A stretch of DNA of 64,000 nucleotides from Entamoeba invadens IP1 (lineage: Eukaryota > Evosea > Mastigamoebida > Endamoebidae), in the NCBI RefSeq assembly GCF_000330505.1, contig NW_004191814.1, positions 221,695 through 285,694 of the forward strand, written 5' to 3'. How positions within the stretch are numbered: position 1 is the stretch's first letter; every line of letters begins with the position of its first letter. Shown piece after piece: positions 42,121 through 51,900 of this stretch. The translations under genes and the position numbers were made by a program. The notes beneath the pieces are model-generated. The model was not told the DNA's origin. It saw only the letters and a program-made list of their open reading frames with translations, and ran no database searches.

Positions 42121-42129
42121 GTATTTAAA
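42121..42129 (+). promoter_or_regulatory. TATA-like GTATTTAAA element
   Basis: Exact match to the Entamoeba TATA consensus GTATTTAAA, 46 bases before the ATG at 42175, in the expected place if the leader is short. Confidence 0.6.
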
Positions 42130-42146
42130 TGTTATATATAACATTT
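42127..42146. repeat. 20-bp perfect palindrome
   Basis: AAATGTTATATATAACATTT overlaps the TATA-like element upstream of the 42175 gene. Its 16-base core also occurs at 30604-30619. Confidence 0.6.
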
Positions 42147-42174
42147 TAAATAACAAATACTGACACGTAGCCCA

Positions 42175-42393
42175 ATGGTCATTCACACCAACTCAGATAA
42201 AGCCGCGTTTGTATTCTACGACGTCACAGGAACACAAATAGAGGAGATCCCGTTGCTTGGCCTCAGACAATCCCAAATTGAAAATATTTTGGACAGGAGA
42301 GGATTTTACTGCGAGAACCCAAAACAATTCAAAAAGCTCGAAGAACTCTTTACAGACGACTTTGTTTTGAACTTGGTGAAGCCAAGCAAATAA
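42175..42393 (+). CDS. Small unknown protein, 72 residues
   Basis: The frame from an ATG with a TATA-like element 46 bp upstream encodes MVIHTNSDKAAFVFYDVTGT, then a helical region LRQSQIENILDRRGFYC and LEELFTDDFVLNLVKP. No domain was recognised. The promoter element and coding composition make it likely to be real. Confidence 0.6.
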   Translation: MVIHTNSDKAAFVFYDVTGTQIEEIPLLGLRQSQIENILDRRGFYCENPKQFKKLEELFTDDFVLNLVKPSK

Positions 42394-43013
42394 ATTTTTA
42401 ATTGCATACTTCTTTAATAGTATTTAAATAGTTTTTGGTATTATTAAGTAATGGTACAGTGAAGGATACTATAAATAAGATGGAGGCAAACAACCAATTT
42501 GTTCGACACATTCACTGTGAAAACAAAACTATTTGTTACAAAATAATAAAAATGCCGAAAAAGTGGAGAACAAAATAGTCAGTAACAAAATTTTATTTTG
42601 AAAATTAGTGACTTTTTTTCGTGTCTTTTTTTGGCTTAATTAAAAAAATTTAACGGTCTTTGATTTTGAAAAACATTTGAAAATTATAAGGAAAATCAAT
42701 AAAAGTACCGTTAAAAATGAGTGTGATGTAAATGGTTGCCACTTTCCTATTTTAGAATAATTATAGTTATTCGAACAATTTACAAATTAAGTTCACAATT
42801 ATTCATTTTACAAGTGAAATGTCAATCAAAGAAGGAAAGTGTATAATATTACGTGTTTCCAATTTTTAGTAAGAAAAACCAAGTTAATAACTTTCATTTT
42901 TTTATTATTAAAAGAATCTGCTAAAGTTATTAGCTCTTTGATTAACATTTTTTGAATTCCAATTTTTGGGGGTATTTAAAGGGAACTCCACTAGCTATTT
43001 TCATATTGCTTTG
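42394..43013. other. AT-rich spacer before HAD gene
   Basis: A 32-codon frame at 42480-42578 was weighed but not accepted. The distal end carries the promoter of the HAD gene (separate entry). Otherwise no feature was recognised. Confidence 0.55.
42972..42987 (+). promoter_or_regulatory. TATA-like element plus GAACT of HAD gene
   Basis: GTATTTAAA (42972-42980) is followed by GAACT (42983-42987). Both match Entamoeba core promoter elements; the ATG is at 43014. This is the best promoter match in the window. Confidence 0.7.
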
Positions 43014-43697
43014 ATGAGTCTGAAATACAAATGTTTGATGTTAGACCACGACGACACATCCGTAGATAGTACTCCACACATTCATTATCCATGTTATCTT
43101 CAATTCATGAAGAATCACCCCCACGATGCAATTCTTTCATACAACGAATGGTTTAAAATGCTATGGCATGAAGGCCTCTTCAACTATTATAGAAAAGAAT
43201 TGAAGATGACTGAAGACCAAGTCAAAGAAGCTGTGGATGACTCTCGACAGTATGGACTTACTCATGAATCAGCAAAATTCTTCCCAGGGTTTATACCTTT
43301 GTTAAAGGCCTTTAAAGCTCGTGGTGGGATTCTTGTTGTTGTCTCTTTCTCGTCCGCAGAAAACATCAACAAACATTACAACGAACAAACAAAAGGCGAG
43401 ATCCTCCCCGACTTCGTTTACGACTGGAAACATGACGCACCAGAACAATGTAAACCCTTCCCATATCCCGTTTTCGATGTCATGAAACGTTATAATTTGA
43501 AGAAAGAAGACATTCTCGTGGTCGATGATATGCTTCCTGGCTTAACTATGGCAAGAAAAGCAGGCGTCAAATGTGCGGGTGCGGTCTATGGAAAAGGTCA
43601 TGAAGTGCTTCAAACCGAATTGAGTGAAGCATCCGACTATTTATGTGCCAGTGTCGAAGACTTACAGAGACTAGTAATCACTGAGAAAGAAGAGTGA
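43014..43697 (+). CDS. HAD-family phosphatase
   Basis: The first ATG is at 43014 (227 residues); the frame upstream runs through the promoter. The HAD signature is complete: motif I MLDHDDTSVD (nucleophile Asp, DxDxT), motif II VSFSS, motif III Lys in KPFPYPVFDVMKRY, motif IV DDMLPG. The helical cap sits between motifs I and II (about 25-105). Such enzymes remove phosphate from small molecules; the substrate cannot be told. Size and cap type resemble phosphoglycolate-phosphatase-like or beta-phosphoglucomutase-like members. Confidence 0.85.
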   Translation: MSLKYKCLMLDHDDTSVDSTPHIHYPCYLQFMKNHPHDAILSYNEWFKMLWHEGLFNYYRKELKMTEDQVKEAVDDSRQYGLTHESAKFFPGFIPLLKAFKARGGILVVVSFSSAENINKHYNEQTKGEILPDFVYDWKHDAPEQCKPFPYPVFDVMKRYNLKKEDILVVDDMLPGLTMARKAGVKCAGAVYGKGHEVLQTELSEASDYLCASVEDLQRLVITEKEE

Positions 43698-43833
43698 TAT
43701 ACTTCCTTATATTTTAGTGACTATTATTATAAGTATTTAATATATTTATAGAATATATATATAATATAATAATATAATAATAATAATATAATAATAATAG
43801 TAATATAATAATATAATATTACGTCACGTTTGA

Positions 43834-45561
43834 TTATAAATTGTAAGGTTCTGTATTCTTAAGAATCCACTGTTGAGTCTCTTTGTCGACTAAGGGGAGA
43901 ATATCTTCTCGTATCTTCTGATTATACCAATTCAACCATTCCACTTGACTTTTCTCCATTACACTGACATCGATTAAAGCTTGACTGAATGGTACATAAG
44001 TCAGTGGGACAAATTTTAAAGTGTGTTCTGTCTCCTTTGTAACAACAACCACATTCTCGAGTCGTACGCCCAACTCTTCATTGATATAAATCCCTGGTTC
44101 TATACTTGTCACCATTCCTTCTTTTAATGGTTGAGCCATTCCAATCAACGGTGGGCATTGATGACACAATGAATAGTACCCGACACCATGCCCCGTGGCA
44201 TGATTATAGTCCCATTCTGGATTTTCAGTGGTAATAGTTTTCCTGACGTATTCGTTGTCCAATTCATTTGAATTTGTGTCTTTATCAAACACTGCTTTGT
44301 GGAGATTAATCGAACTCTTTAATACGGTCGTATACACTCGTTTCATTCTCTCACTCGGCACTTTGAAGTGATACGTTCGCGACACATCAGTGGTGCAGCC
44401 ATCACTGTATTGACTCCCAATGTCAAATAAGAGCATCTTGTCCCAGTTCACTTCACTCTTTTCAGTCTTTGTTGGCTCATAGTGGATCACAGCCGCATTC
44501 TTCCCCGACGAGATGATGGAAGGGAAACTTGGTCCGTCATATGTCTTTTGTTTGCTTCTGATCTTCTCAAGTAACTCAACAAACTCCCATTCATCCGCCG
44601 ACTTCATTTCTTGTGATCTTTTCTCGACTTCATTAAAGAACGTGCAGAGCGACGCAGAGTCTCTAGTATGGATCTTCTTCAAGTTTTCTATTTCTTTTGT
44701 CGTCTTAATTGGTCGCTCAAGAATTTCAAAGCGTTGGTTCAGTGTGAATGACTCGTCTTGTTTGATGATCAAAAAGACTTTGAGGTTTGTGAATTCCGCA
44801 TTGAACGCCACGACGGGCCCTTCGAGAAGTGATCCCATTTTCTCATTAAAAGAGGTATATGGGTACACTTCAACTTTCGCTTCAATTAACTCTGTAAAGC
44901 TTTGTATCTTCTCTTTCTCTTCACTGCGCCCAATGAACAAATAACTTTTACTCTGCGTTATAACACCATATGCATAGGCCAATGGGGCATAGGGAATATC
45001 TTTTCCTCGGACATTAAACGTCCACGCGACATCGTCGATGTCCGTCAAGACCACAGTGTCGTTCTGATACGCTCGGATCATATTCAACTTCTCGGAAACG
45101 GTATTCCCACTTGTAAATTCCTTCACATCTCCAAGTGTTAAACTGGTCGGATTGATCTCCGAGAAGATGTCGATATCTTCAAAAGCTATACTATTGTCGA
45201 TATAGACGGGACTCGATGTATTAAAGTCACAAGCAGCGTGAATGGCAAAGGAATATTTCTTGATGAAATTCATCGGTCGGATAACAGTCTTGTCGCCCAT
45301 ATGAAAGATAGTCCAATACTTGGGAAGGGTCTTCTCTGCCTGCAAGTAGTATCTCCCATCTACCCAGATATTAGCACTGTCTTTTGTAATGACTATCGAC
45401 ACATTCTCCCCTGTAAACCCACAGAGGTATTGAATACGTTGAAAAGAAGGGTGAACAAATTCTGTCATTTGACTATCCCCAAGACGTTGATAGTAATGTG
45501 TGATTTGATGTTTCTTCATAGCAGCTCTGAACAATGCCAGTCTTTCTTTGTATACTTCCAT
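43834..45561 (-). CDS. Xaa-Pro aminopeptidase (aminopeptidase P, M24B)
   Basis: The 575-residue, intronless protein has the usual length and three-domain layout of eukaryotic aminopeptidase P1: creatinase-type N-terminal domains (MEVYKERLALFRAAMKKH, VDGRYYLQAEKTL) then the pita-bread M24 domain. Metal-binding pattern: FDIGSQYSDGCTTDVSR (two Asp), ATGHGVGYYSL (His), TSIEPGIYINEELGVRLEN (two Glu). It removes the N-terminal residue from peptides with proline in position two, in the cytosol. No signal peptide. Normal gene. Confidence 0.93.
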   Translation of the reverse strand: MEVYKERLALFRAAMKKHQITHYYQRLGDSQMTEFVHPSFQRIQYLCGFTGENVSIVITKDSANIWVDGRYYLQAEKTLPKYWTIFHMGDKTVIRPMNFIKKYSFAIHAACDFNTSSPVYIDNSIAFEDIDIFSEINPTSLTLGDVKEFTSGNTVSEKLNMIRAYQNDTVVLTDIDDVAWTFNVRGKDIPYAPLAYAYGVITQSKSYLFIGRSEEKEKIQSFTELIEAKVEVYPYTSFNEKMGSLLEGPVVAFNAEFTNLKVFLIIKQDESFTLNQRFEILERPIKTTKEIENLKKIHTRDSASLCTFFNEVEKRSQEMKSADEWEFVELLEKIRSKQKTYDGPSFPSIISSGKNAAVIHYEPTKTEKSEVNWDKMLLFDIGSQYSDGCTTDVSRTYHFKVPSERMKRVYTTVLKSSINLHKAVFDKDTNSNELDNEYVRKTITTENPEWDYNHATGHGVGYYSLCHQCPPLIGMAQPLKEGMVTSIEPGIYINEELGVRLENVVVVTKETEHTLKFVPLTYVPFSQALIDVSVMEKSQVEWLNWYNQKIREDILPLVDKETQQWILKNTEPYNL

Positions 45562-45819
45562 TCTAATATTTTCTAGTTAATAAGTTCATCTTTTTATCTT
45601 TAATTATAACATTTGTTTGACTTTTTTAAATAATAAAATATGTTATATAATATGTTATTTAATATAGTTTAATATATAGTTTAATATATAGTTTTATATA
45701 AATATGGTATTAAATAGTAAGTAGTATACTAAAAATAATAGTAAAAAATAATAGTAAAATATATACTATAATTAAAACTATTAAATATATAAAAAAAAAT
45801 GATATAAAAATTCATTCAA

Positions 45820-46893
45820 TCAGTGTAATTTTCTTTCCATATTGACGAATCCGATGCCATAGCAACTTAAAATGGTTGTTTTATTAGTTTCGTCCCACTT
45901 TGCTTGGAACATCACGCCCGCCAATTCTTTAATTGATCTCAAACATTCGACGGTCTGTTGAGTCAAATCGCCGAGTCTTAATTTACTCACGTTTTCGGAA
46001 CAAATGACCATCATAATCAAAGCCCAAGATTGATGCATCACATCGACACACCCCCCTTCAGCAACTTCTTTTAAAAGCATACACGCGACTTTTTGTCCGA
46101 TATCTTCCGGGACGTCGCCGGCTTCGCCGAAGAGTTCTGTTGAAATTAACGAGCCATTAATAGAACTTGCTGTTAATGTTACGCCATATCCGGGACATTT
46201 TCCGGCATCTTTTCCTTTCCAGTGATCCGTTGTTATATAGACGTCTTGTAAGTAATCGGAAAGGACTAACTTTGCGGCTTCCCCCATACGATTGACCATT
46301 TGTGGCGAGATTTTTGTCGAATATGCAACACCACGGACGGACCTGATTAATCCAAGTTCAGTCAAATCGATTGGGTGAAACTCTTTGACAGGGACAGTTG
46401 TCACTACAACTTCCCCTTCTCCTACAGGAAGTGGCCCACGCTTAATAATTTTCACATTCATCGAGTCTTCCGGTATCCCAAATTTCGTGAGTAACGGAAT
46501 GGTAGTCGATCGGATGATATCGACAGACAAATCATCATTTGCATTTGTCACTCCCGTCAAATGGACTTCGGTGGAGGTCTTTGAAAATGGTAAAATTAAT
46601 AATAAAGGAACTATATAATACCCTAAGGACCGACTGTGGTGACACGCATGAGTGACACTCCTTCCATTGACGGAACCCGGTCGATATAAAAACATAGTCC
46701 CCGTCTTACTAATATCGATCTCAGCACCATCAGTCACTTCCGATATCAATTTCAAAAAATCAGTCTCGTAGTCCCGTAACCCTGGGGACATGTCATTCTC
46801 ACGGATCCGTGTGACTCGGATCGTCTGCCCTAAAAGCGTCGAAAGGACTATTCGATGACGAAACGACTTGGAACCCTCTATTTCTATTGCCAT
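45820..46893 (-). CDS. RCL1: RNA 3'-terminal phosphate cyclase-like protein RCL1
   Basis: The 357-residue protein opens GSKSFRHRIVLSTLLGQTIRV and continues LTGVTNANDDLSVDIIRSTTIP, the RCL1/RtcA fold. Length and features (SPGLRDYETDF, GYYIVPLLLILPF) point to RCL1, the nucleolar protein that binds Bms1 and is required for cleavage of pre-18S rRNA, rather than the true cyclase RtcA; the RtcA active-site His region was not evident. It is intronless. The neighbour RACK1 far upstream and this gene are the clear ribosome-related genes of the window. Confidence 0.88.
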   Translation of the reverse strand: MAIEIEGSKSFRHRIVLSTLLGQTIRVTRIRENDMSPGLRDYETDFLKLISEVTDGAEIDISKTGTMFLYRPGSVNGRSVTHACHHSRSLGYYIVPLLLILPFSKTSTEVHLTGVTNANDDLSVDIIRSTTIPLLTKFGIPEDSMNVKIIKRGPLPVGEGEVVVTTVPVKEFHPIDLTELGLIRSVRGVAYSTKISPQMVNRMGEAAKLVLSDYLQDVYITTDHWKGKDAGKCPGYGVTLTASSINGSLISTELFGEAGDVPEDIGQKVACMLLKEVAEGGCVDVMHQSWALIMMVICSENVSKLRLGDLTQQTVECLRSIKELAGVMFQAKWDETNKTTILSCYGIGFVNMERKLH

Positions 46894-47325
46894 GAAATTT
46901 GAAATACAGTGGAGGTATCCTTTTTTTTGGTTATTAATTTATAGGGTTATCATCTCTATTAACGTATTGTTCAGTGTTGTTAATAAATAATATTATTTCT
47001 TATTTATTTAACGAGCTTGTAAGTTTTTTTATTATAATTATAGATATAGTTAATTGTATTATATTTTCATTGGTTAAGATTTTACTTCAATTTTTTTTTG
47101 AAATATTTTAGATGTCCAACTCTACTCGGTAATTACAAACAACAACAAATTCCACTCAAACGTTAATTAAAATAAAAAAAACACAAAAATTCGTTAAATA
47201 TTTTTTTTATTTTAATTGTAAAAAATTTGTATTTTTTTTTTGAAATATTGATTTGTGTGAACTAGAAAATGATATAACATTCTTATAACAAAAAAAGGAA
47301 ACTGGAAAAACATAATATTTCAACG
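46894..47325. other. AT-rich divergent spacer
   Basis: The 430-bp divergent region between RCL1 and the acidic secreted gene contains no recognisable element other than poly-A/T runs. Confidence 0.55.
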
Positions 47326-47625
47326 ATGCAACTGTTCTTATTTTTATTATTCGCCATTTTCTGTGTTGTCAAAGGAAACACCGAGGAGTTCGCGCTTAGC
47401 GACATCGACGACGAGCTCGACGACTTCGGAGACGCGGATTTCGATTTGAACGAGGACGACGACGAAATGGATGACGACGACCTTGACGACGAATACGACC
47501 TCGAACAAGAACAAGAAGGTGAAGCACCATCCTCTTCAGGTGGAAGTGCTCAGCAAGTAATTCTCGACGCAGAAAGAACACTTGCCAAAATGGCTACTTT
47601 CCCTTATTCAAAGGAATTCATGTGA
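47326..47625 (+). CDS. Small secreted acidic protein
   Basis: The 99-residue protein has a signal peptide (MQLFLFLLFAIFCVVKG) and a mature chain dominated by Asp/Glu (DDELDDFGDADFDLNEDDDEMDDDD-type, about residues 25-70), then EQEQEGEAPSSSGG and a helical end VILDAERTLAKMATFPY. It could bind calcium or cationic partners. No family. A secreted role follows only from the signal peptide. Confidence 0.6.
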   Translation: MQLFLFLLFAIFCVVKGNTEEFALSDIDDELDDFGDADFDLNEDDDEMDDDDLDDEYDLEQEQEGEAPSSSGGSAQQVILDAERTLAKMATFPYSKEFM

Positions 47626-47679
47626 AGATAAAGCAAATTATTTAGTGATTTGTTTTGTTTTACTGTTCCAACTCATACA

Positions 47680-47805
47680 GATACGTTATAAATAATACAG
47701 ATACAATATAATTATAATAGATACAATATAGTTATAATAGATACAATTATTTATAATAGATATTTTACTTTATAATAGATATAATATAATTATATTATAT
47801 CTGTA
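47680..47805. repeat. Five to six imperfect 20-bp tandem repeats
   Basis: Units of the form AGATACAATATAATTATAAT repeat with small changes between the acidic gene and the Ser/Tyr-rich gene. The last unit ends in ATATCTGTATT, complementary to the first. Confidence 0.6.
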
Positions 47806-47853
47806 TTATTTGTTTACTCAAAAAAAAGATCAAAAAACACTAGAAAGACCTAA

Positions 47854-48111
47854 ATGTCGAAGAAGGAGAAGAGCGTATCATCTTCAAGTGGCTCGGTGTC
47901 GTCTTCATATTCATCTTCGTATTCGTCATACTCTTCGTCATATTCTTCATCTTACTCTTCGTATTCGTCAAGTTCTTCGAGTTCATCGAGTGTAAGTGAC
48001 AACAATAGAGAACAGTTCAAGAGCGACGAGGAGTGGAGTCTTGACGAGAATTTTGAGAAGTATGAGCAAATCTTCAAAGAGAAACAGAAAACGTGTGATT
48101 TAAAAAAATGA
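47854..48111 (+). CDS. Ser/Tyr-repeat small protein
   Basis: The 85-residue protein has a Lys start (MSKKEKSV), a low-complexity Ser/Tyr region of about 40 residues with periodic SSY/SSYS units, and a charged helical C-terminus (REQFKSDEEWSLDENFEKYEQIFKEKQK). The Ser/Tyr tract could be a phosphorylation or condensate-forming segment; that is an inference. No family was recognised. The nucleotide repeat TCTTCGTATTCG underlies it, so expansion by slippage is possible. Confidence 0.5.
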   Translation: MSKKEKSVSSSSGSVSSSYSSSYSSYSSSYSSSYSSYSSSSSSSSSVSDNNREQFKSDEEWSLDENFEKYEQIFKEKQKTCDLKK

Positions 48112-48209
48112 GATAGTCGAAAATAGAGCGATTAAAATTGACTTTTTCGATAATTGATTGTTGGTAAAGTTTTGGAGTGTAACCGTCATGAAGTCCAACG
48201 AGAAGTAAA

Positions 48210-48679
48210 TTAAAACGTGTCGAAGTTGTTTGCATAAATGACGACGAGTCTTCCTAAGACCACTAAAACAATGAAAAGATAGTACAACATTTTTTGATAG
48301 CCAAGACTTTCATTTTGTTCGACGTATTTGTTAGCGTTGATCGGTTTAATCGTCAGCGATTTTTTGAAGTACCTATTTGTCAGTTTTATTTCATAGTCGA
48401 TCATATCAAGACAAACTTATAAGCAAAATAACAGAGAAGTGGAGTAATTAAAATAACTTCAGTGTAATCCCCAGCTATCAAAAATGAGAGTGTTGTTAAG
48501 ACGGTGAAAAGGACTTCGAGTTTAATGAAAGGGTTCATCGCATTACTAAAATCAATTTGATTGATTAACTCTTGTTTTAATTCATCCACCGTCATCGCAA
48601 AGTGATAGTTAAGGACTATGTTCACCGACAAAAAAAGAAAAGAAAGCACAATGTCAAAGATGTGGTAGAAATCTTGCAT
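48210..48679 (-). CDS. Cornichon/Erv14-family cargo receptor, two exons
   Basis: Exon 1 is 48679-48417, the intron 48416-48373 (44 nt, GTTTGT...TAG), exon 2 48372-48210; the joined product has 141 residues. Exon 1 alone ends early and hides the gene. It has three hydrophobic segments (about 5-25, 52-75, 115-135) and the cornichon signature: FSNAMNPFIKLEVLFTVL, where family members have a conserved N-P (LNPLVLPE-type) motif, and YKYFKKSL after the splice. Cornichon/Erv14 packs transmembrane cargo into COPII vesicles at the ER. Confidence 0.85.
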
Positions 48680-48957
48680 CCTTGTTTTCTATTTTTGAGT
48701 TCTGAAGCAATTATAACATTTGGAATTACCAAATTAATTACACAGCTTTATCGACATACGTTGGTGTTATCATAATTATGAAAAACACCTTCATATTCAA
48801 GTTTGATGCTTTTGTAGTTATTCTGAAATAAAGGTAACAAGATACAAACACTTAAAGTGATTATTAAGGGTAAAGAGTTGTATCAAAACATAATGCATTT
48901 CATATACTATAATTGAATAAAAGTAAATAATAAAACTAACTAGAAAAAATAGAGAGT

Positions 48958-49140
48958 TCATAACATCGTGATAAGTTTGGAGAATAGCGACGACGATGCT
49001 CCAGATACATTCGACACTATTGGGTTGTTGGCGCTCGGCAACAAACTTCGTAGTATATCAAGGATGGTCTTTGTATATGGCTTATTTACAAAGAGCTCCG
49101 CAAAGACCATGTCAAACACCTCCCTATACGATCCACTCAT
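48958..49140 (-). CDS. Small unknown protein, 60 residues
   Basis: The ATG at 49140 starts a frame of coding-like composition: MSGSYREVFDMVFAELFVNK, TKTILDILRSLLPSANN, LFSKLITML. It is amphipathic helical. Function is unknown. It lies 31 bp after the 3' end of the next gene on the same strand, so it could also be a last exon of that gene; no acceptor was seen. Confidence 0.4.
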   Translation of the reverse strand: MSGSYREVFDMVFAELFVNKPYTKTILDILRSLLPSANNPIVSNVSGASSSLFSKLITML

Positions 49141-49170
49141 CTACTTGTTAGTACTGTCATTCCAAAATTC

Positions 49171-51633
49171 TTAAAAACAAACGTTGTACTTATAAAACGG
49201 CTCGATATTGAATTTCTCGTTTAAGAGTGTAATGTTTGTATATGCAAGTGTACAAGACTTCATATCGACTGTACACCCTCCTTTAAACGACGCCCTTGCC
49301 AAGAAAATGTGGTTTTGAGGAAACGGCGATTTTTCCAATTTGATTTGGTCACCAATTTTTGTCATAATTCGAATGTTGGCTGAGCTGTAATTCACTTTGA
49401 CAAGAACACAATTGAAAAAAACGTCGATTTCTTTTACAGGCTCGGTGCACTGGTCGGGGATGTATGAAACTTTTTTGAACGAGACTTGGCTGTCTTTTTT
49501 GTTTGGTTGTGTGAATTCAACAATATTGTCTTCTGTTTTCTCGTTTTTGATTTTGTCGTAATTCCTCACAAAGAAATGAAATTCGTCAATTTCAAAATAA
49601 GTGGTTTCGCTTTCATCGTCAAACTCTTCCTTCCTTCCATTTTTGATATCAAATTTCAACACAACGGTTGTTTCGATGGTGCCCACGTTAAACAACGCAT
49701 CCGACAAAGTTATATCTTCCACGTGTATTCGCTTAAATAATATAACTCTTTTATCTTGTTTCTTCGCTATGCCGCATGTTTTTTCCTCCACCAAAGTGTT
49801 TTTTTCTTTTGTCGAGGTGGTTTCCTCGACTCCTTTAATTTCTTTGCTTTGATTTTTGTTCACTAATGGTGTGTCTGCGATCACAGCCGTTTTTAATAAA
49901 TCATCCACATGAAGTTGTTTCGTTCCAAGAAGCCGGTACGTCTCGTCGACAATTTTCAGTCTATCATCTGGGAAGGGAGACAACACACACGCCCTACTAT
50001 CAGCAACACTTTCCACTCTCTCAAAACACACCATCGTTTCTTCTTTGAACTCGTCACGCTTGGTGTAGTCACGGGATTTTTTGTGTGTCTTCTCAAGAGA
50101 CATAAAAAGGGTCGACAGCATTATTTTGACGTCCTTCGTCTGCAGACAAGCAGAAACATTTAGAACAGGCAATTCCACTTGTTCCAACAAACTTGTTTTA
50201 ACAAAGCGGATAGGGCCTTCTGTCTTGACATCGAGTTGGTTGTTGATCTTAATTTTGTTAGGAAACAAGAGGAGAGTAAATGCAGTTTTGTCTTTCAAAA
50301 TTTTGGTTTTGATATTTGCCATTTCAACGTGAAAGTTTTCATAAGAAAATTTCATTTTGTCAGTGGTCAAGTGAATTTCCGTGTTGATTTTTTCTTCTTC
50401 AGAGAATGCAATCAAATCCATAAATTCCCTCAATACTTCAAAAACACCCTTTTCACTGTTCGCCGAACAATTTTTTTCGTTTGAAATTTCATTCGTTTCC
50501 TCGTCTTTTCCAATTCGCAAAAGAGTGATTTTCCCGGTGATTAACCGCTTGACTGGTGGAATGATATATTTCACGTTTCGGTAGAAATTACTTTTGTAAT
50601 CATCTGCGATATTGTCGAATATTTTTTTGTTGATTTTTGACTTTTTGTGAACAACAAAACAGTCTGACTCGACTTCAAAACTGTCAAGGTGAATTTGTAT
50701 ATCCACGTGAATACACATAACTCCGCTCCCAAACAAGTCGCTTGTTGCAAGGATTTGAACAGTCCCCATTTTGTCTTCATTGGTTGTACCACTTTGTTCC
50801 ACACAAATTCCTTTGACACTGATATCATAGAAATCGATGTTTTTCACAACCACATCGTTTTTGTCGACAAACGGAAGAACACAGTCTTCGCTTATTCCAT
50901 TGCCATCGACTTTCAAACTTTTAATTTCTTCTTGGACGTCTTCTTGCTCAACGAAGAAAAAGAACTTCAACAAATCGTTGAGGTGTCCGACAATCTTTGA
51001 GTCGTATATTTTGATGTTTTCGATTGTTATCTTATAGCAATTCTTCCCAAATCTAATATAATTGTTCAAGACATCGTCGATGCTGTACATATCTTTTTGA
51101 AGCTTGTCGTTCTCGTTGTACATTTCCTCCACAAAACACTTCTTATAAAAAGAGACGTGGCGTTTCTCTAAAGCGTTGTCCCCAATCGCAAAATCAAAAG
51201 ACGAAACTTCGCACGTTAAAATATCGAGAAAACTCTCTCCGGTTTGTTCTTGCACAATCAGCCGCGCGTTTTTGTCGCCTTTCTTACACAACGAGAACTT
51301 ATCGACTTTTCCGTTCTTCCACGTAACCTTGATTCCATCGGTGTTTTCAATTCTTATGTTATAGAGGTTACTCATCCCTTTGATCTCAACCCCTTCAATG
51401 TAAATAGTGTCTTCTTTGTCCCCTTCTATTCCCCTTGACCTTCTTTCTTCATCTCTTCCATTGACAATATCCCAAAATATCTCGAAGAAGTTGCCTTTCA
51501 AAGTGTCTATGTCCACCTTGATTTTGCCTTTAAAGAAGGATTCATCAGAAATGGCCGAGTGAATTTCCCACCATTCTTTCTCTTTATATTCCGTTGCCAC
51601 GTCACCAGATTCAACTTCATTCCGCTCGCTCAT
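49171..51633 (-). CDS. Large unknown protein; possible bridge-like lipid-transfer protein
   Basis: The first ATG is at 51633, giving 820 residues. It has no membrane helix and no recognised catalytic motif. Secondary-structure impression: alternating beta strands through most of the chain (IKVDIDTLKGNFFEI, IRIENTDGIKVTWKNGKVDKF, TIENIKIYDSKI, IKSLKV, VHVDIQIHLDSFEV), a pattern seen in ATG2/VPS13-type proteins. This is a weak resemblance, not an assignment. Residues about 560-640 are charged and low in hydrophobics. It is the largest unassigned gene in the window. Confidence 0.5.
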   Translation of the reverse strand: MSERNEVESGDVATEYKEKEWWEIHSAISDESFFKGKIKVDIDTLKGNFFEIFWDIVNGRDEERRSRGIEGDKEDTIYIEGVEIKGMSNLYNIRIENTDGIKVTWKNGKVDKFSLCKKGDKNARLIVQEQTGESFLDILTCEVSSFDFAIGDNALEKRHVSFYKKCFVEEMYNENDKLQKDMYSIDDVLNNYIRFGKNCYKITIENIKIYDSKIVGHLNDLLKFFFFVEQEDVQEEIKSLKVDGNGISEDCVLPFVDKNDVVVKNIDFYDISVKGICVEQSGTTNEDKMGTVQILATSDLFGSGVMCIHVDIQIHLDSFEVESDCFVVHKKSKINKKIFDNIADDYKSNFYRNVKYIIPPVKRLITGKITLLRIGKDEETNEISNEKNCSANSEKGVFEVLREFMDLIAFSEEEKINTEIHLTTDKMKFSYENFHVEMANIKTKILKDKTAFTLLLFPNKIKINNQLDVKTEGPIRFVKTSLLEQVELPVLNVSACLQTKDVKIMLSTLFMSLEKTHKKSRDYTKRDEFKEETMVCFERVESVADSRACVLSPFPDDRLKIVDETYRLLGTKQLHVDDLLKTAVIADTPLVNKNQSKEIKGVEETTSTKEKNTLVEEKTCGIAKKQDKRVILFKRIHVEDITLSDALFNVGTIETTVVLKFDIKNGRKEEFDDESETTYFEIDEFHFFVRNYDKIKNEKTEDNIVEFTQPNKKDSQVSFKKVSYIPDQCTEPVKEIDVFFNCVLVKVNYSSANIRIMTKIGDQIKLEKSPFPQNHIFLARASFKGGCTVDMKSCTLAYTNITLLNEKFNIEPFYKYNVCF

Positions 51634-51900
51634 CAAATACTCATTTTTCAGATTTTTATTTTTCAAAAATTTTGTTTTTTATAAAATAAAATGATGTTAA
51701 TTTCTCATCAAAAACTTGAAAACGTCAAAGTGAAACTGTATAAACACCTTTTTTAAACGTCAAAGTGTCATACGAAAATCTCCATACGCAAAACTTCAGA
51801 AACGACACAACACGTTTTACCAACACTTATGAATTGAATAAAGAATTAACCAATACATTACTAATAAAATAGTAAATTAATAGTAAACAATTGAATTGGA

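Noticed and set aside
42480..42578. 32-codon frame after a possible leader
   Set aside because: Very short with no signal peptide, domain or promoter match.
48700..48830. Minus-strand exon-like piece with a TTTCAG acceptor
   Set aside because: No upstream donor joins it in phase to a neighbouring gene, and it ends after 24 codons.
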